Notes under the pieces: generated by a model
Told to the model about the DNA's origin: nothing
Seen by the model: the letters and a program-made list of their open reading frames with translations, nothing else
Databases searched by the model: none
Position numbers and translations under genes: made by a program
Part shown: positions 24,427-33,453 of the stretch, piece after piece
Layout of the letters: every line of letters starts with the position of its first letter
How positions within the stretch are numbered: position 1 is the stretch's first letter
Source: Clostridia bacterium
GTDB lineage: Bacteria > Bacillota > Clostridia > UMGS1840
Assembly: GCA_017468465.1 (NCBI GenBank)
Contig: JAFUIN010000006.1
Span: forward strand, 1 to 60,714
DNA length: 60,714 nt
Direction of reading: 5' to 3'

Positions 24427-25776
24427 ATGTTAGGAAACTTAAAAACCGACAAAGTATTTTTTTCGGGCATTGGTGGCGTCAGCATGAATGCTCTTGCCAT
24501 TTTATTAAAGGAAAACGGGTACACCGTGTGCGGCTCCGACCGCAGTTCATCCTCGGTAACCGACCGTCTCATTGAAAAAAATATTCCGGTATTTATCGGG
24601 CAAAAGGCAGAAAACATCACCGAAGACATCGGGCTTCTGGTGCGCACTGCCGCCGTTCCCATGGATGCTCCCGAAGTGGTTCGGGCGCAGGAGCTTTCCA
24701 TTCCCGTCATGGAGCGAAGCACGCTTCTTGGCATCGTGATGAAAAGCTATGGAGAGCGCATCAACGTGTGCGGCACCCACGGCAAAACCACCACCACTTC
24801 CATGACCGCCCTTGCCCTGATGAAAGCAGGAAAGGCGCCTACCGTTACAGTTGGAGGCGATTTTCCGCAGATTGACGGCAATCTGCTTTTGGGGAAAAAA
24901 GACTATTTTGTTTGTGAGGCTTGCGAATATGTGGAAAGCTTTTTAGAGTTTTTTCCTTCCGCAACCATTTTACTAAATATTGAAGAAGATCATCTGGATT
25001 ATTATAGAGACATTTGTCACATCCGTTCTGCTTTTCAGAAATTTGTGGATAAAACCGAGCATATCATTGTGGCAAACGGTGACGACGAAAATGTCAGAAA
25101 GCTTTCTTTTTCAGGCTGCAAAACGGTGTTTTTCGGCATGCAGGAGGGAGACTATCTTGCAAAAAATGTAAACCTTTCCTTTGATAAAACCGAATATGAT
25201 GCCTATTTTCACGATGAGTTTGTTGCCCATGTGGTGCTTTCTGTGGCAGGAGAGCATAATATATTGAATTCCCTTGCAGTTTTAGCATTGATGAGGGAAC
25301 TGGGTGTGGAAATCAGCCCTGTGCTGGAGGCGCTTCGTGAATTTGGCGGAGCCAAGCGGAGAATGGAATATAAGGGGGATTTTTGCGGCATTCCCATTTA
25401 TGACGATTATGCCCATCATCCCACCGAAATTGCCACCACCCTTTCTTCCATTCGTCAAAAACAGCCCAAGCGGCTGGTGATGCTGTTTCAGCCTCACACC
25501 TTTACCCGAACCGTCACCTTAAAAGACGATTTTATTGAAGTGTTAAAACAAGCAGATTTGCTTTACATTGCAGACATCTACGCTGCCCGGGAAAAAGATA
25601 CGGGTGTCATTCACTCCCGGGACCTTGTGGAACAGATTCCCGGTGCTGTTTACACGCCGGCATTGTCTGATGCGGTGACACAGCTGAAAAGCACTTTGAG
25701 AGAAGGCGACATTTTTGTTACCGTGGGTGCAGGCGACGTGTATAAAGCCGGAGAAGCTTTGTTAGAGGACAAATAA
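24427..25776 (+). CDS. murC: UDP-N-acetylmuramate--L-alanine ligase (MurC)
   Basis: MurC adds L-Ala to UDP-MurNAc in the cytoplasm, the first peptide step of peptidoglycan synthesis. The 449-residue protein begins MLGNLKTDKVFFSGIGGVSMNALA, the MurC N-terminal nucleotide fold. The ATP loop CGTHGKTTTTSM lies near residue 116. IYDDYAHHPTEI and LFQPHTFTRT are also conserved. The start at 24427 is preferred because the family begins here and AAGGCGG precedes it. Its leader carries a dispersed repeat. Confidence 0.94.
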   Translation: MLGNLKTDKVFFSGIGGVSMNALAILLKENGYTVCGSDRSSSSVTDRLIEKNIPVFIGQKAENITEDIGLLVRTAAVPMDAPEVVRAQELSIPVMERSTLLGIVMKSYGERINVCGTHGKTTTTSMTALALMKAGKAPTVTVGGDFPQIDGNLLLGKKDYFVCEACEYVESFLEFFPSATILLNIEEDHLDYYRDICHIRSAFQKFVDKTEHIIVANGDDENVRKLSFSGCKTVFFGMQEGDYLAKNVNLSFDKTEYDAYFHDEFVAHVVLSVAGEHNILNSLAVLALMRELGVEISPVLEALREFGGAKRRMEYKGDFCGIPIYDDYAHHPTEIATTLSSIRQKQPKRLVMLFQPHTFTRTVTLKDDFIEVLKQADLLYIADIYAAREKDTGVIHSRDLVEQIPGAVYTPALSDAVTQLKSTLREGDIFVTVGAGDVYKAGEALLEDK

Positions 25777-25793
25777 TAAGGAGACCCGATTGT

Positions 25794-26615
25794 ATGAAAA
25801 ATCCTGTTTACGGCTTGGAAAAGCCCTATCTGGAACAGCTTTCCAAAGAACTTTTAATTTATACCGACAACACTTTTTTTGACGGGTTTTCCAACCTGGT
25901 TGCACAAAGAAAGGGCGAGCCTTCGGTTGTGGTGGGCTTTGCAGTGTCGGAAAACGCATTTTTAGTGTCCGACATTCTTGCCGACGGCAAGGTGAAGATT
26001 TCACCGCTTTTTGCAGTGTCCGAAGCCCTTTCCGGTCAGCGGGTGCTGTCTCCAAACGGCAAGCAAGGCATTTTGAACGCAAAAGAAAACACGGTAGACT
26101 TTTGCACCGGCGGAAAAGAAAAAACAGGCAAAATCGTCAAGGTGGGGGACGTTCTTTATCTGAAACCCCTTATGGAAACCGTGGGCGATTCTTATATTAC
26201 CAATCAGCCGGCATGGTTTCTGAAGCAGATTTTTTGTGATTTCTTAAAAACCAAAAACACTAAAATTTCGGTTGCATTTCTGCGGGAAACAAAAAAAGGT
26301 GCCTATGCTCTGGGAAAAAATCTTCCCTGTGAAAAAGCCTTTTTTATCACCTGTCAGAAAGATTTGCGCCAGGGAGTATGCTTCCTGAAAAAAGAGGGCG
26401 ATTTTGTGTCGCCCATGGACATGAAAGAGCTTCCCGTTGCCATACTGGAGAAAGAAGCCTCTTTGGCAAACACTTATTACACCGCAAGCGGTTGTGAAAA
26501 CGTGGCAGGCATTGGCTTGTGTTACGAGGAGCTTCCCGGCGGACAGTATAAAATCAAGAAAGAAACAGTCAAGGAGCTGTTTACCTTTTTAGAACAGCTT
26601 TCGTTGACCCAATGA
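25794..26615 (+). CDS. Degenerate M42-peptidase-like protein, function unknown
   Basis: The protein has 273 residues. Several blocks follow the order of M42 glutamyl aminopeptidases: GFSNLVAQRKGEPSVVVGFAVSENAFLVSDI, LSGQRVLSPNGKQGILNAKE and KVGDVLYLKPLMETVGDSYI. Where M42 enzymes have A-H-M-D-E this protein has F-A-V-S-E, and the later L-D-D/N-R metal-binding block is missing. The dinuclear metal site is therefore lost and peptidase activity is unlikely. It lies 17 bases after murC and overlaps the next gene by four bases (ATGA), so it is co-transcribed. A binding or regulatory role is possible but unproven. Confidence 0.6.
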   Translation: MKNPVYGLEKPYLEQLSKELLIYTDNTFFDGFSNLVAQRKGEPSVVVGFAVSENAFLVSDILADGKVKISPLFAVSEALSGQRVLSPNGKQGILNAKENTVDFCTGGKEKTGKIVKVGDVLYLKPLMETVGDSYITNQPAWFLKQIFCDFLKTKNTKISVAFLRETKKGAYALGKNLPCEKAFFITCQKDLRQGVCFLKKEGDFVSPMDMKELPVAILEKEASLANTYYTASGCENVAGIGLCYEELPGGQYKIKKETVKELFTFLEQLSLTQ

Positions 26616-27994
26616 GAGTTATGAAGATACTTTTAGTGGGCTTGAATGCCAAATATACCCACACTGCTCTGGGAGTGCATTCCATCAGTGCATACCTTAC
26701 CGAACAGGGCGTCAAAAACTCTGTGGCAGAATATTCGGTCAATGACCCTTACGAATCCATTTATTATGATATTTTGTCAAAAAAACCCGATATCATCGGG
26801 TTTTCTACATACTTATGGAACATTTCGCTCATCCGTAGACTTTCCGTAGACTTGAAACTTGCAACTCCCGACTTAAAAATTTTTTACGGCGGACCTGAAG
26901 CGGGCTATCACCGAAAAGGGAAAGACTTTTATCCGGAAGCCGATGCTGTCATTTCCGGCGAGGGAGAGGGAGCGGTTTACCGCTATCTCACAGGGCAGGA
27001 GCCCGACCGGGAATTTCCAAATCTTCCCTTTGCCTACCATGTCCTTCCCGATACGGGAAAAACCGTTTACTATGAGGCATCCAGAGGGTGTCCCTACCGT
27101 TGCAGCTATTGCATTTCCTCCTTGGAAAAACACTTAAGGTTCAAGCCATTGGAGCAGGTGAAAGAGGAGCTTTCCTATTTGATTCGTCAGGGTGCCAAAA
27201 AGGTGAAATTTATTGACCGCACCTTCAATGTGAACCCCGACGCTTATGCAATTTGGGAATTTATCATTCAAAATGGGGGTTCTACCGGGTTCCATTTTGA
27301 AATCAAGCCGGAGCTTTTTTCCAAAAAAGATTTTGAACTCTTAAAAACCGCCCCCAAAGGCCGCATTCAGTTTGAAGCAGGGCTTCAATCCCTGAATGAG
27401 AAAACCCTTTCTTCCATTCACCGTCACAACAGCACCGATGAGGCATTTTCCAATCTGAAAGAGATTCTTTCCATGGGCAATATTCATCTGCATCTGGATT
27501 TAATTGCAGGGCTGCCCTATGAGGACAAGGCTTCCTTTATTGACGGCTTCAACCGCGTGTATGCCCTGTTTCCCCACATGCTTCAGCTTGGATTTCTGAA
27601 GGTGTTAAACGGTACGGAAATGGAAGAAAAAGCGGAAGCATACGGCATTAAGTATTCCCCCTACCCGCCTTATCAGGTCATTTCCACCAACTGGCTCTCC
27701 GTTTGGGATATCATCGAGCTGAAAACTGCAGAAAACGGGTTGGATACCTTTTCCAATAAAGGTTTTTTCCCATCAGCATTGTCTTTTTTATGGAACGAAA
27801 ACCACCGTTCCTATTACCATACATTTCTTTCCTTGGGACAGCTTTTGGAAAACCGACCGCCCCTGTCTCATCCAACACTCTTCCGCCTGTTTTATGACTG
27901 GTATTGCGAACATAATCTCAGTAAGCCGGAAGCGTTTTTATCCTGTTTGCAGGAGGATTTTCGGATTAAAAACCCCCACAAACCAATGTTTTAG
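26612..27994 (+). CDS. B12-binding domain/radical SAM protein with DUF4080
   Basis: The 460-residue protein begins MRVMKILLVGLNAKYTHTALGVHSI, a cobalamin-binding Rossmann start. The radical-SAM cluster motif CPYRCSYC follows near residue 160. Then come KFIDRTFNVNP and HLDLIAGLPYED of the SAM barrel, and a C-terminal DUF4080-like part. The substrate is unknown. Start codons at 26612 or 26621 are both possible; the first overlaps the previous stop as ATGA. Confidence 0.88.
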   Translation: MRVMKILLVGLNAKYTHTALGVHSISAYLTEQGVKNSVAEYSVNDPYESIYYDILSKKPDIIGFSTYLWNISLIRRLSVDLKLATPDLKIFYGGPEAGYHRKGKDFYPEADAVISGEGEGAVYRYLTGQEPDREFPNLPFAYHVLPDTGKTVYYEASRGCPYRCSYCISSLEKHLRFKPLEQVKEELSYLIRQGAKKVKFIDRTFNVNPDAYAIWEFIIQNGGSTGFHFEIKPELFSKKDFELLKTAPKGRIQFEAGLQSLNEKTLSSIHRHNSTDEAFSNLKEILSMGNIHLHLDLIAGLPYEDKASFIDGFNRVYALFPHMLQLGFLKVLNGTEMEEKAEAYGIKYSPYPPYQVISTNWLSVWDIIELKTAENGLDTFSNKGFFPSALSFLWNENHRSYYHTFLSLGQLLENRPPLSHPTLFRLFYDWYCEHNLSKPEAFLSCLQEDFRIKNPHKPMF

Positions 27995-28005
27995 GCTTGA
28001 TAAAA

Positions 28006-28432
28006 GGCGCCAAATGGATGAACCTCATCACTCGCCGTAGCATTGCATGCAGCATTGTAGGGGTCGGCGTCCTCGACGACCCGAATATTTTCAATACAGG
28101 CAAACGTCTGGCACCGAAATTATTCACTATTCATCATTCATTATTCATTTGTCCATATGCCGTTCGCAGCCTATGCCGTACGCAGTACTCTCTGCGCCTG
28201 GGTTTGTGGTTTTGATAAAAGGCGCACAATCCGTTAATCTCACCACTCGCTGTACACACGGTACAGCTTCGGGAAGAGAAAACCGGTGGTTTTCTTTCGA
28301 TTTCTGGATTCTGCATCCTTTTCTCTGCGCCTTGTTTTAGGATTGATAAAATCACCGAGATCACAAAAGGCATAGAACTGCCGTTGGATAGAACACCCAA
28401 CGGGTGTCATTCTGAGCGAAGCGAAGAATCTC
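28006..28432 (+). repeat. MITE/REP-like repeat block A plus GTCATTCTGAG copy
   Basis: This fills the 507-base gap between the radical-SAM gene and rsmE. Two tandem-like units both begin TTGATAAAAGGCGC. The first has the shared core TAGCATTGCATGCAGCAT, the GGGTCG/CGACCC hairpin, and the ATTATTCACTATTCAT tail. The second is diverged. Half of a GTCATTCTGAG repeat is appended at 28406-28432. No gene is supported here. Confidence 0.8.
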
Positions 28433-28501
28433 ATTCATTCTTCCCCTGTTACATCGTCTGTTCTCATATTTTTTTCACATTTTCCAAAAAAGGAGTATTT
28501 T

Positions 28502-29224
28502 ATGAACCGATTCTTTACCGATGCCTCCCTTTCGGGCAACACCGTCACCTTAACCGATGAAACCGTTCACCACATCAAAAATGTGTTGAAACTTCGGGAA
28601 GGGGAATCTTTGATTCTTATAAAAAATCAAAAAGAATTGCTCTGTAATATTGACAAAATCGAAAAAAACAGTATAATAGTAAGTGTTGTAGAAGAATTGG
28701 ATTCTTCTTCTGAAAATCCCTATTCGGTAACGCTCTTTCAGGGAATACCCAAAGGAGACAAGCTGGACTTCATCGTGGAAAAAGCGGTGGAAGCAGGCGT
28801 GTCACGGGTGGTTCCCTTAAAAATGAAGCGTTCCATCGCCAAAATTGAGGGGAAAGATGTTCCCAAAAAAGTGGAGCGGTTTCAAAAAATAGCCAAGTCT
28901 GCCGCCCAGCAATGCGGAAGGCTCACCATTCCCGAAATTGCAGAACCCGTCACCGTCAAGCAGGTAGACTGGAGCAGCTTTGATTTGAAGCTTCTCTGCT
29001 ATGAAGACGAAAAGAAAACCACCCTAAAAGAAGTGCTGGAGCAGCTGGAGTGTCCTCAAAGCATTGCAGTGGTCATCGGGCCGGAGGGTGGCATTTCGGA
29101 AGAGGAAGCAACCTATCTTCTAACACATGGCTTTCACGCTGTGTCTTTGGGAAGTCGGATACTCCGTACAGAAACTGCCGGTCTTTACACCCTGGCAAAT
29201 CTGAACTATCGGTTTTCTCGCTGA
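28502..29224 (+). CDS. rsmE: 16S rRNA m3U1498 methyltransferase (RsmE)
   Basis: RsmE is a SPOUT-class methyltransferase. The 240-residue protein has the N-terminal PUA-like start MNRFFTDASLSGNTVTLTDETVHHI with VLKLREGE. KLDFIVEKAVEAGVSRVVPLKMKRS and the C-terminal knot VVIGPEGGISEEEA ... SLGSRILRTETAGLY bind S-adenosylmethionine. The start follows AAAGGAG. In many genomes it is next to prmA or tRNA modification genes; here it follows a repeat block. Confidence 0.95.
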   Translation: MNRFFTDASLSGNTVTLTDETVHHIKNVLKLREGESLILIKNQKELLCNIDKIEKNSIIVSVVEELDSSSENPYSVTLFQGIPKGDKLDFIVEKAVEAGVSRVVPLKMKRSIAKIEGKDVPKKVERFQKIAKSAAQQCGRLTIPEIAEPVTVKQVDWSSFDLKLLCYEDEKKTTLKEVLEQLECPQSIAVVIGPEGGISEEEATYLLTHGFHAVSLGSRILRTETAGLYTLANLNYRFSR

Positions 29225-29269
29225 AGTTTTGATTAAAAAATATTTTCATAAAAGGAGTTTTTTTACAGT

Positions 29270-29797
29270 ATGAAAAAACAAGCAACCAAACTTACCAAAC
29301 AAGAAAAAGAAAGAATTGAAAACAGACTGCTGTCTATTTTTGCAACCGCTTTGGGTGCAGAAATGCTTTGTCTGTACCTCATTAACTGGTTCCAGGGCTC
29401 TTCCGGCTTTGTTAACACCGCAAGATGGATAACCTACATTTTGATGGTTGGCCTTATTGTTCTGGCAGTATTCTTAAAAGTAAAATCCAAAAAATTCAAT
29501 GCACAGGGACAAACTTCCCGTGCAGCAAAATACAATAACTGGTTCTGGGTTTGTGTGGCAGGTGCAATCAGCGCATTCTTCATTTACCCCACTCAGATTA
29601 TCGGCTTCATTCCCGGCATCGGTATGCCCGTTGTAATGTGGCTGAACAAACTGAATTTCTTCTTTGGCAATCCCATCTCCTTCAGAATCAGCATCGTTAT
29701 GATTTTAGTCGGCATTTACACCATTGCAGCATTCATTCACTACGGCATCATTTCCTCACAGGCACATAAAGCTTCCTTAAATAAAGGCATCAAATAA
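29270..29797 (+). CDS. Four-helix membrane protein, unknown family
   Basis: The 175-residue protein has a charged cytoplasmic start (MKKQATKLTKQEKERIENR) and about four hydrophobic segments: IFATALGAEMLCLYLI, WITYILMVGLIVLAVFL, WVCVAGAISAFFIY and ISIVMILVGIYTIAAFI. The ends are basic. I do not recognise a family. The start follows AAAAGGAG. It lies between rsmE and glyS on the same strand. Confidence 0.7.
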   Translation: MKKQATKLTKQEKERIENRLLSIFATALGAEMLCLYLINWFQGSSGFVNTARWITYILMVGLIVLAVFLKVKSKKFNAQGQTSRAAKYNNWFWVCVAGAISAFFIYPTQIIGFIPGIGMPVVMWLNKLNFFFGNPISFRISIVMILVGIYTIAAFIHYGIISSQAHKASLNKGIK

Positions 29798-29829
29798 GTT
29801 ACACACAATAGGGAAAGGAATCAATCGTT

Positions 29830-31203
29830 ATGTTAAATACCGAAAAAACAATGGAAAAAATCGTTGCTCTTTGTAAGGGCAGAGGGTTTGTATATTCCGG
29901 CTCCGAAATTTACGGCGGCCTTTCCAACACCTGGGACTACGGCCCCTTGGGTGTAGAATTCAAAAACAATGTAAAACGCGCGTGGTGGAGAAAGTTCGTG
30001 CAGGAAAATCCCTATAACGTAGGGCTGGACGCAGCAATTCTCATGAATCCGAAAGTATGGGTGGCAAGCGGTCACGTTGGCGGCTTTTCCGACCCCTTAA
30101 TGGACTGTAAAGAATGTAAAACCCGTCACCGTGCAGATAAGCTCATTGAAGACACAGGCGTTCTGCCGGCAGGCTGGTCCAACGAACAGATGGCGCAGTA
30201 CATCAAAGACAACAACATCGTATGTCCCGATTGCGGAAAGTCTAACTTCACCGAAATCAGAAAGTTTAACTTAATGTTCAAAACCTTCCAGGGTGTTACC
30301 GAAGATGCACAGAGCGAGTTATACTTACGTCCCGAAACTGCACAGGGTATTTTTGTCAACTTCAAATCGGTGCAGAGAACTTCCCGTAAAAAAGTTCCCT
30401 TTGGTGTATGCCAGATTGGAAAATCCTTCCGTAACGAAATTACACCCGGTAACTTTGTGTTCCGTACCCGTGAATTTGAACAGATGGAGCTGGAATTTTT
30501 CTGTAAGCCCGGCACCGATCTGGAATGGTTCCAGTACTGGAAAGAATATTGCAAAAACTTCCTTCTCTCTTTAGGCATCAAGGAAGAAAACTTAAAACTT
30601 CGTGACCACGAGCAGGAAGAGCTGTCGCACTATTCCAACGCCACCACCGACTTTGAATTTTTGTTCCCCTTTGGCTGGGGCGAGCTGTGGGGCATTGCAG
30701 ACAGAACCGACTTTGACTTAAAACAGCACAGCGAACACAGCGGTGAAAAAATGGAATATATCGACCCTGTTACCAACGAACGCTACATCCCCTATGTAAT
30801 CGAACCCTCTTTGGGTGCGGACCGTGTGGCATTGGCGTTTTTGGTGGATGCTTATGATGAGGAAGAAGTTTCCGAAGGAGATACCCGTGTGGTATTACGT
30901 CTCCATCCGGCGCTGGCTCCCGTAAAGGCGGCAGTGCTTCCCCTATCCAAAAAGCTTTCCGAGCCTGCATTTAAGCTCTATGAACAGCTCATCAAAAAAT
31001 TCCCCTGTGAATTTGACGATGCCGGCTCTATCGGAAAACGATACAGACGTCAGGACGAAATCGGAACCCCCATTTGTATCACCTTCGATTTTGAATCGGA
31101 AGAAGACAATTCGGTTACCTTGCGTGACCGTGATACCATGGAACAAATTCGCCTGAAAATTGACGAAGTAATTCCTTACATTGAATCCAAGCTGGAATTT
31201 TAA
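29830..31203 (+). CDS. glyS: Glycyl-tRNA synthetase, single-chain type
   Basis: This class II synthetase of 457 residues is of the homodimeric type (not GlyQ/GlyS alpha2beta2). The N-terminal [23 protein letters not shown] is diagnostic. Motif 2 is [25 protein letters not shown] (about 199) and motif 3 [14 protein letters not shown] (about 324). A C-terminal anticodon-binding domain follows. A CKECKTRH ... CPDCGKS zinc-ribbon insertion is visible near residues 95-140. It has no T-box leader here. Confidence 0.97.
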   Translation: MLNTEKTMEKIVALCKGRGFVYSGSEIYGGLSNTWDYGPLGVEFKNNVKRAWWRKFVQENPYNVGLDAAILMNPKVWVASGHVGGFSDPLMDCKECKTRHRADKLIEDTGVLPAGWSNEQMAQYIKDNNIVCPDCGKSNFTEIRKFNLMFKTFQGVTEDAQSELYLRPETAQGIFVNFKSVQRTSRKKVPFGVCQIGKSFRNEITPGNFVFRTREFEQMELEFFCKPGTDLEWFQYWKEYCKNFLLSLGIKEENLKLRDHEQEELSHYSNATTDFEFLFPFGWGELWGIADRTDFDLKQHSEHSGEKMEYIDPVTNERYIPYVIEPSLGADRVALAFLVDAYDEEEVSEGDTRVVLRLHPALAPVKAAVLPLSKKLSEPAFKLYEQLIKKFPCEFDDAGSIGKRYRRQDEIGTPICITFDFESEEDNSVTLRDRDTMEQIRLKIDEVIPYIESKLEF

Positions 31204-31212
31204 CCGACCATA

Positions 31213-31323
31213 ATGGAAAGGGTGGCAAGTGTTTTCCTTTGGGGAGCACTTGCCATTTGTGCCATTGGCAATGTTTTGGCAGGGTTTATGATGGCAAAGA
31301 AAGGGAGGACTCTTTTATGGTAG
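31213..31323 (+). CDS. Possible 36-residue membrane microprotein
   Basis: An open frame from ATG 31213 encodes MERVASVFLWGALAICAIG and continues through NVLAGFMMAKKGRTLLW. That is one membrane helix with a positive C-terminal end. It overlaps the next gene start by seven bases (TTATGGTAG), an arrangement typical of translational coupling. The ribosome site upstream is weak, which is the main doubt. Confidence 0.45.
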   Translation: MERVASVFLWGALAICAIGNVLAGFMMAKKGRTLLW

Positions 31324-31841
31324 AAAAACGTAAGCATCCGTTGTTGGCACTTTTTTTTAATCAACTGGTATATTCAATTTTAGCATTTTTAATTGTTACC
31401 ACAGCAGGGGGAAAGCTGCAGCTCTTTTTCGGGTTGTTCTTTTTGATTTTATATTTGCTTGGTGTGTATGGCTATGCCCAGAAAGCAGGGTGGGATCATC
31501 AAAAATCCTACAGCAAAGTAAAACCTCATGTGAAATTCCCCATTGCTTATGCTCTCGTTGCCATTTGCTATATGGTGGTGCCCTTACTTTGCTGGCTTGC
31601 CTTTCCTCATTGGGTGGTTCATTTTGTGGTTACCATCTGGAACGGAGTTTTTTATTTTGCACACATTATCTATAACGACGGCATTGTCAACTTCGGTGCA
31701 GCAGGCATTTTTTCTGCTGTTATTGCTGTGGTGACAGGTTTGGGATATCTTGCGGGAATCAAAGGCTTTCACCTGACTGCAGTGGCATACAAGCTGTTAT
31801 ATCGCCCGGTGGAAACCGAAGAAACAAAAAAGGAGCAGTAA
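31317..31841 (+). CDS. Membrane protein, unknown family
   Basis: The 174-residue protein has about five hydrophobic helices (LLALFFNQLVYSILAFLIV, LQLFFGLFFLILYLLGVYG, IAYALVAICYMVVPLLC, and two more) and an acidic/basic tail. The start at 31317 follows AAGGGAGGA; longer in-frame readings overlap the putative microprotein and lack a ribosome site. It ends two bases before thiI. No family is recognised. Confidence 0.7.
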   Translation: MVEKRKHPLLALFFNQLVYSILAFLIVTTAGGKLQLFFGLFFLILYLLGVYGYAQKAGWDHQKSYSKVKPHVKFPIAYALVAICYMVVPLLCWLAFPHWVVHFVVTIWNGVFYFAHIIYNDGIVNFGAAGIFSAVIAVVTGLGYLAGIKGFHLTAVAYKLLYRPVETEETKKEQ

Positions 31842-31842
31842 T

Positions 31843-33015
31843 ATGCACAGATTATTATTGGGAAAATGTGGGGAACTGGCACTCAAAGGCTTAAACCGCA
31901 GAAATTTTGAAGACCAACTCTTAAAAAATATCAGAAATCAGTTAAAAGGGCTGTTAAAATCGGTTTCCATTCATCAGTCTGCCATCTATATGGAGCCCAA
32001 TGAAGATGCCGATTTTTACACTATGCTGGACAAGGCAAAAAAAGTGTTTGGCCTAAAATCCGTATCGGTGGTGTATGAAACAAAAAAAGATATGGAGACA
32101 ATCAAAGCGGATGCCCTGACCCTCTTAAAAGATAAATTAAACGGAAAATCTTTTAAGGTGGAGGCAAAGCGTGCCGATAAAACCTTTCCTCTGAATTCTC
32201 CTGCCATTTGTAGAGAGCTGGGCGGCTTTTTGCACGATCACATCGAAAATGTTACGGTAAATGTGCAAAACCCCGACATTCAGGTGATGGTGGAGGTGCG
32301 GGAAAAAGGTGCCTACATCTATTTTGAAAAAGAAGAATGTCACGGCGGGCTTCCCGTTGGAACAGGTGGACGGGGTGTGTTGCTCCTCTCCGGAGGAATC
32401 GACAGCCCGGTGGCAGGATTTATGATGGCAAAAAGAGGGTTGAAGTTAGAGGCGGTTCATTTTTATTCTTACCCCTACACCTCCGAGCGTGCCAAGCAAA
32501 AAGTGATTTCTCTGGCAAGAATTATTGCGCAGTATACCGGACCCTATCGGCTTCACATTGTTCCGTTTACCGACATTCAGCTTGCCATCGGTGAAAAGTG
32601 TCGGGAAGATATGATGACCCTTGTGATGCGCCGGTTTATGATGAAAATTTCAGAGCGTGTAGCATTGGAGAATAACTGCGGTGCATTGGTGACCGGCGAA
32701 AGTTTAGGTCAGGTTGCCAGCCAGACCATTGAAGGTCTGCAGGTGACCAACTCTGCAGTAGACATCCCTGTTTTTCGTCCCCTAATCGGAATGGATAAAA
32801 CCGAAATCACCGAAATTTCCCGCAAAATGGAAGCCTTTGAAACTTCCATTCTGCCTTACGAAGACTGTTGCACCGTCTTTACCCCCAAGCACCCCAAATT
32901 GCATCCCAGAGTGAAAGATGTTATTTTTGAAGAACAAAAACTGGATATGGATGCTTTCATTGAGGAAGCAGTTAAAAACATTGAAAGGGTACACATCACC
33001 GCCGAAGACCTCTAA
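31843..33015 (+). CDS. thiI: tRNA 4-thiouridine synthase (ThiI)
   Basis: ThiI adenylates and thiolates U8 of tRNA and can also supply sulfur for thiamine synthesis. The 390-residue protein has a ferredoxin-like/THUMP N-terminal half and the PP-loop LSGGIDSPVAGFMMAKRG (about 182-198). The later cysteine pair YEDCCTVF follows. The rhodanese-like domain of enterobacterial ThiI is absent, which is usual in Bacillota. A cysteine desulfurase partner (NifZ/IscS type) is not adjacent. Confidence 0.95.
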   Translation: MHRLLLGKCGELALKGLNRRNFEDQLLKNIRNQLKGLLKSVSIHQSAIYMEPNEDADFYTMLDKAKKVFGLKSVSVVYETKKDMETIKADALTLLKDKLNGKSFKVEAKRADKTFPLNSPAICRELGGFLHDHIENVTVNVQNPDIQVMVEVREKGAYIYFEKEECHGGLPVGTGGRGVLLLSGGIDSPVAGFMMAKRGLKLEAVHFYSYPYTSERAKQKVISLARIIAQYTGPYRLHIVPFTDIQLAIGEKCREDMMTLVMRRFMMKISERVALENNCGALVTGESLGQVASQTIEGLQVTNSAVDIPVFRPLIGMDKTEITEISRKMEAFETSILPYEDCCTVFTPKHPKLHPRVKDVIFEEQKLDMDAFIEEAVKNIERVHITAEDL

Positions 33016-33023
33016 AGATACTG

Positions 33024-33412
33024 CTTGATAAAAGAATCCAGAGCACAAAAAAGCAATGGGAATGAGAATAAATTTATTTTTATAATGTGAAAATTGTTTG
33101 CAACAATTTTGGATTGTAATTGCTTTTTTGTTACGAACAAACTTCACCTCTCGGCGTAGCATTGCATGCAGCATAAGTACGCCTTCGGGATTATGCAGTG
33201 CGCAGCACTTCTGAATCCTTTTCTCTGCGCCTTATTCACGGCTGGATAAAAGGCGCAGAATCAATGAATCTCACCGCTCGCTGTAGCATTGCATGCAGCA
33301 TTGTAGGGGTCGCCGTCCTCGACGACCCGCATATTTTTAATGCAGGCAAACGACTGGCACCGAAATTATTCACTATTCATTGCTTGAAAGTGCCTATGGC
33401 ATCCCAGAATGA
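33024..33412 (+). repeat. MITE/REP-like repeat block B with nested inverted repeat
   Basis: This fills the 438-base gap after thiI. A truncated unit (33026-33240) contains the TAGCATTGCATGCAGCAT core once and ends TTCTCTGCGCCTT. A fuller unit follows (33244-33390) with AAAAGGCGCAGAA at its start. Nested at 33045-33131 is a perfect 13-base inverted repeat (ACAAAAAAGCAAT) enclosing an AAAATTGT/ACAATTTT hairpin, possibly a smaller insertion or thiI terminator. A GTCATTCTGAG remnant is present near 33402. Confidence 0.75.
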
Positions 33413-33453
33413 CAGACAATTCAGTCAATATTTTTGTAAAGGAAACGAATTCT

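Noticed and set aside
24237-24734. Minus-strand open frame of 165 codons opposite murC
   Set aside because: It lies antisense to conserved murC motifs and reads through the palindromic repeat; there is no ribosome site and no family resemblance.
28000-28434. Short open frames inside repeat blocks (72-97 codons)
   Set aside because: They arise from repeat sequence, recur between copies in different frames, and lack ribosome sites.
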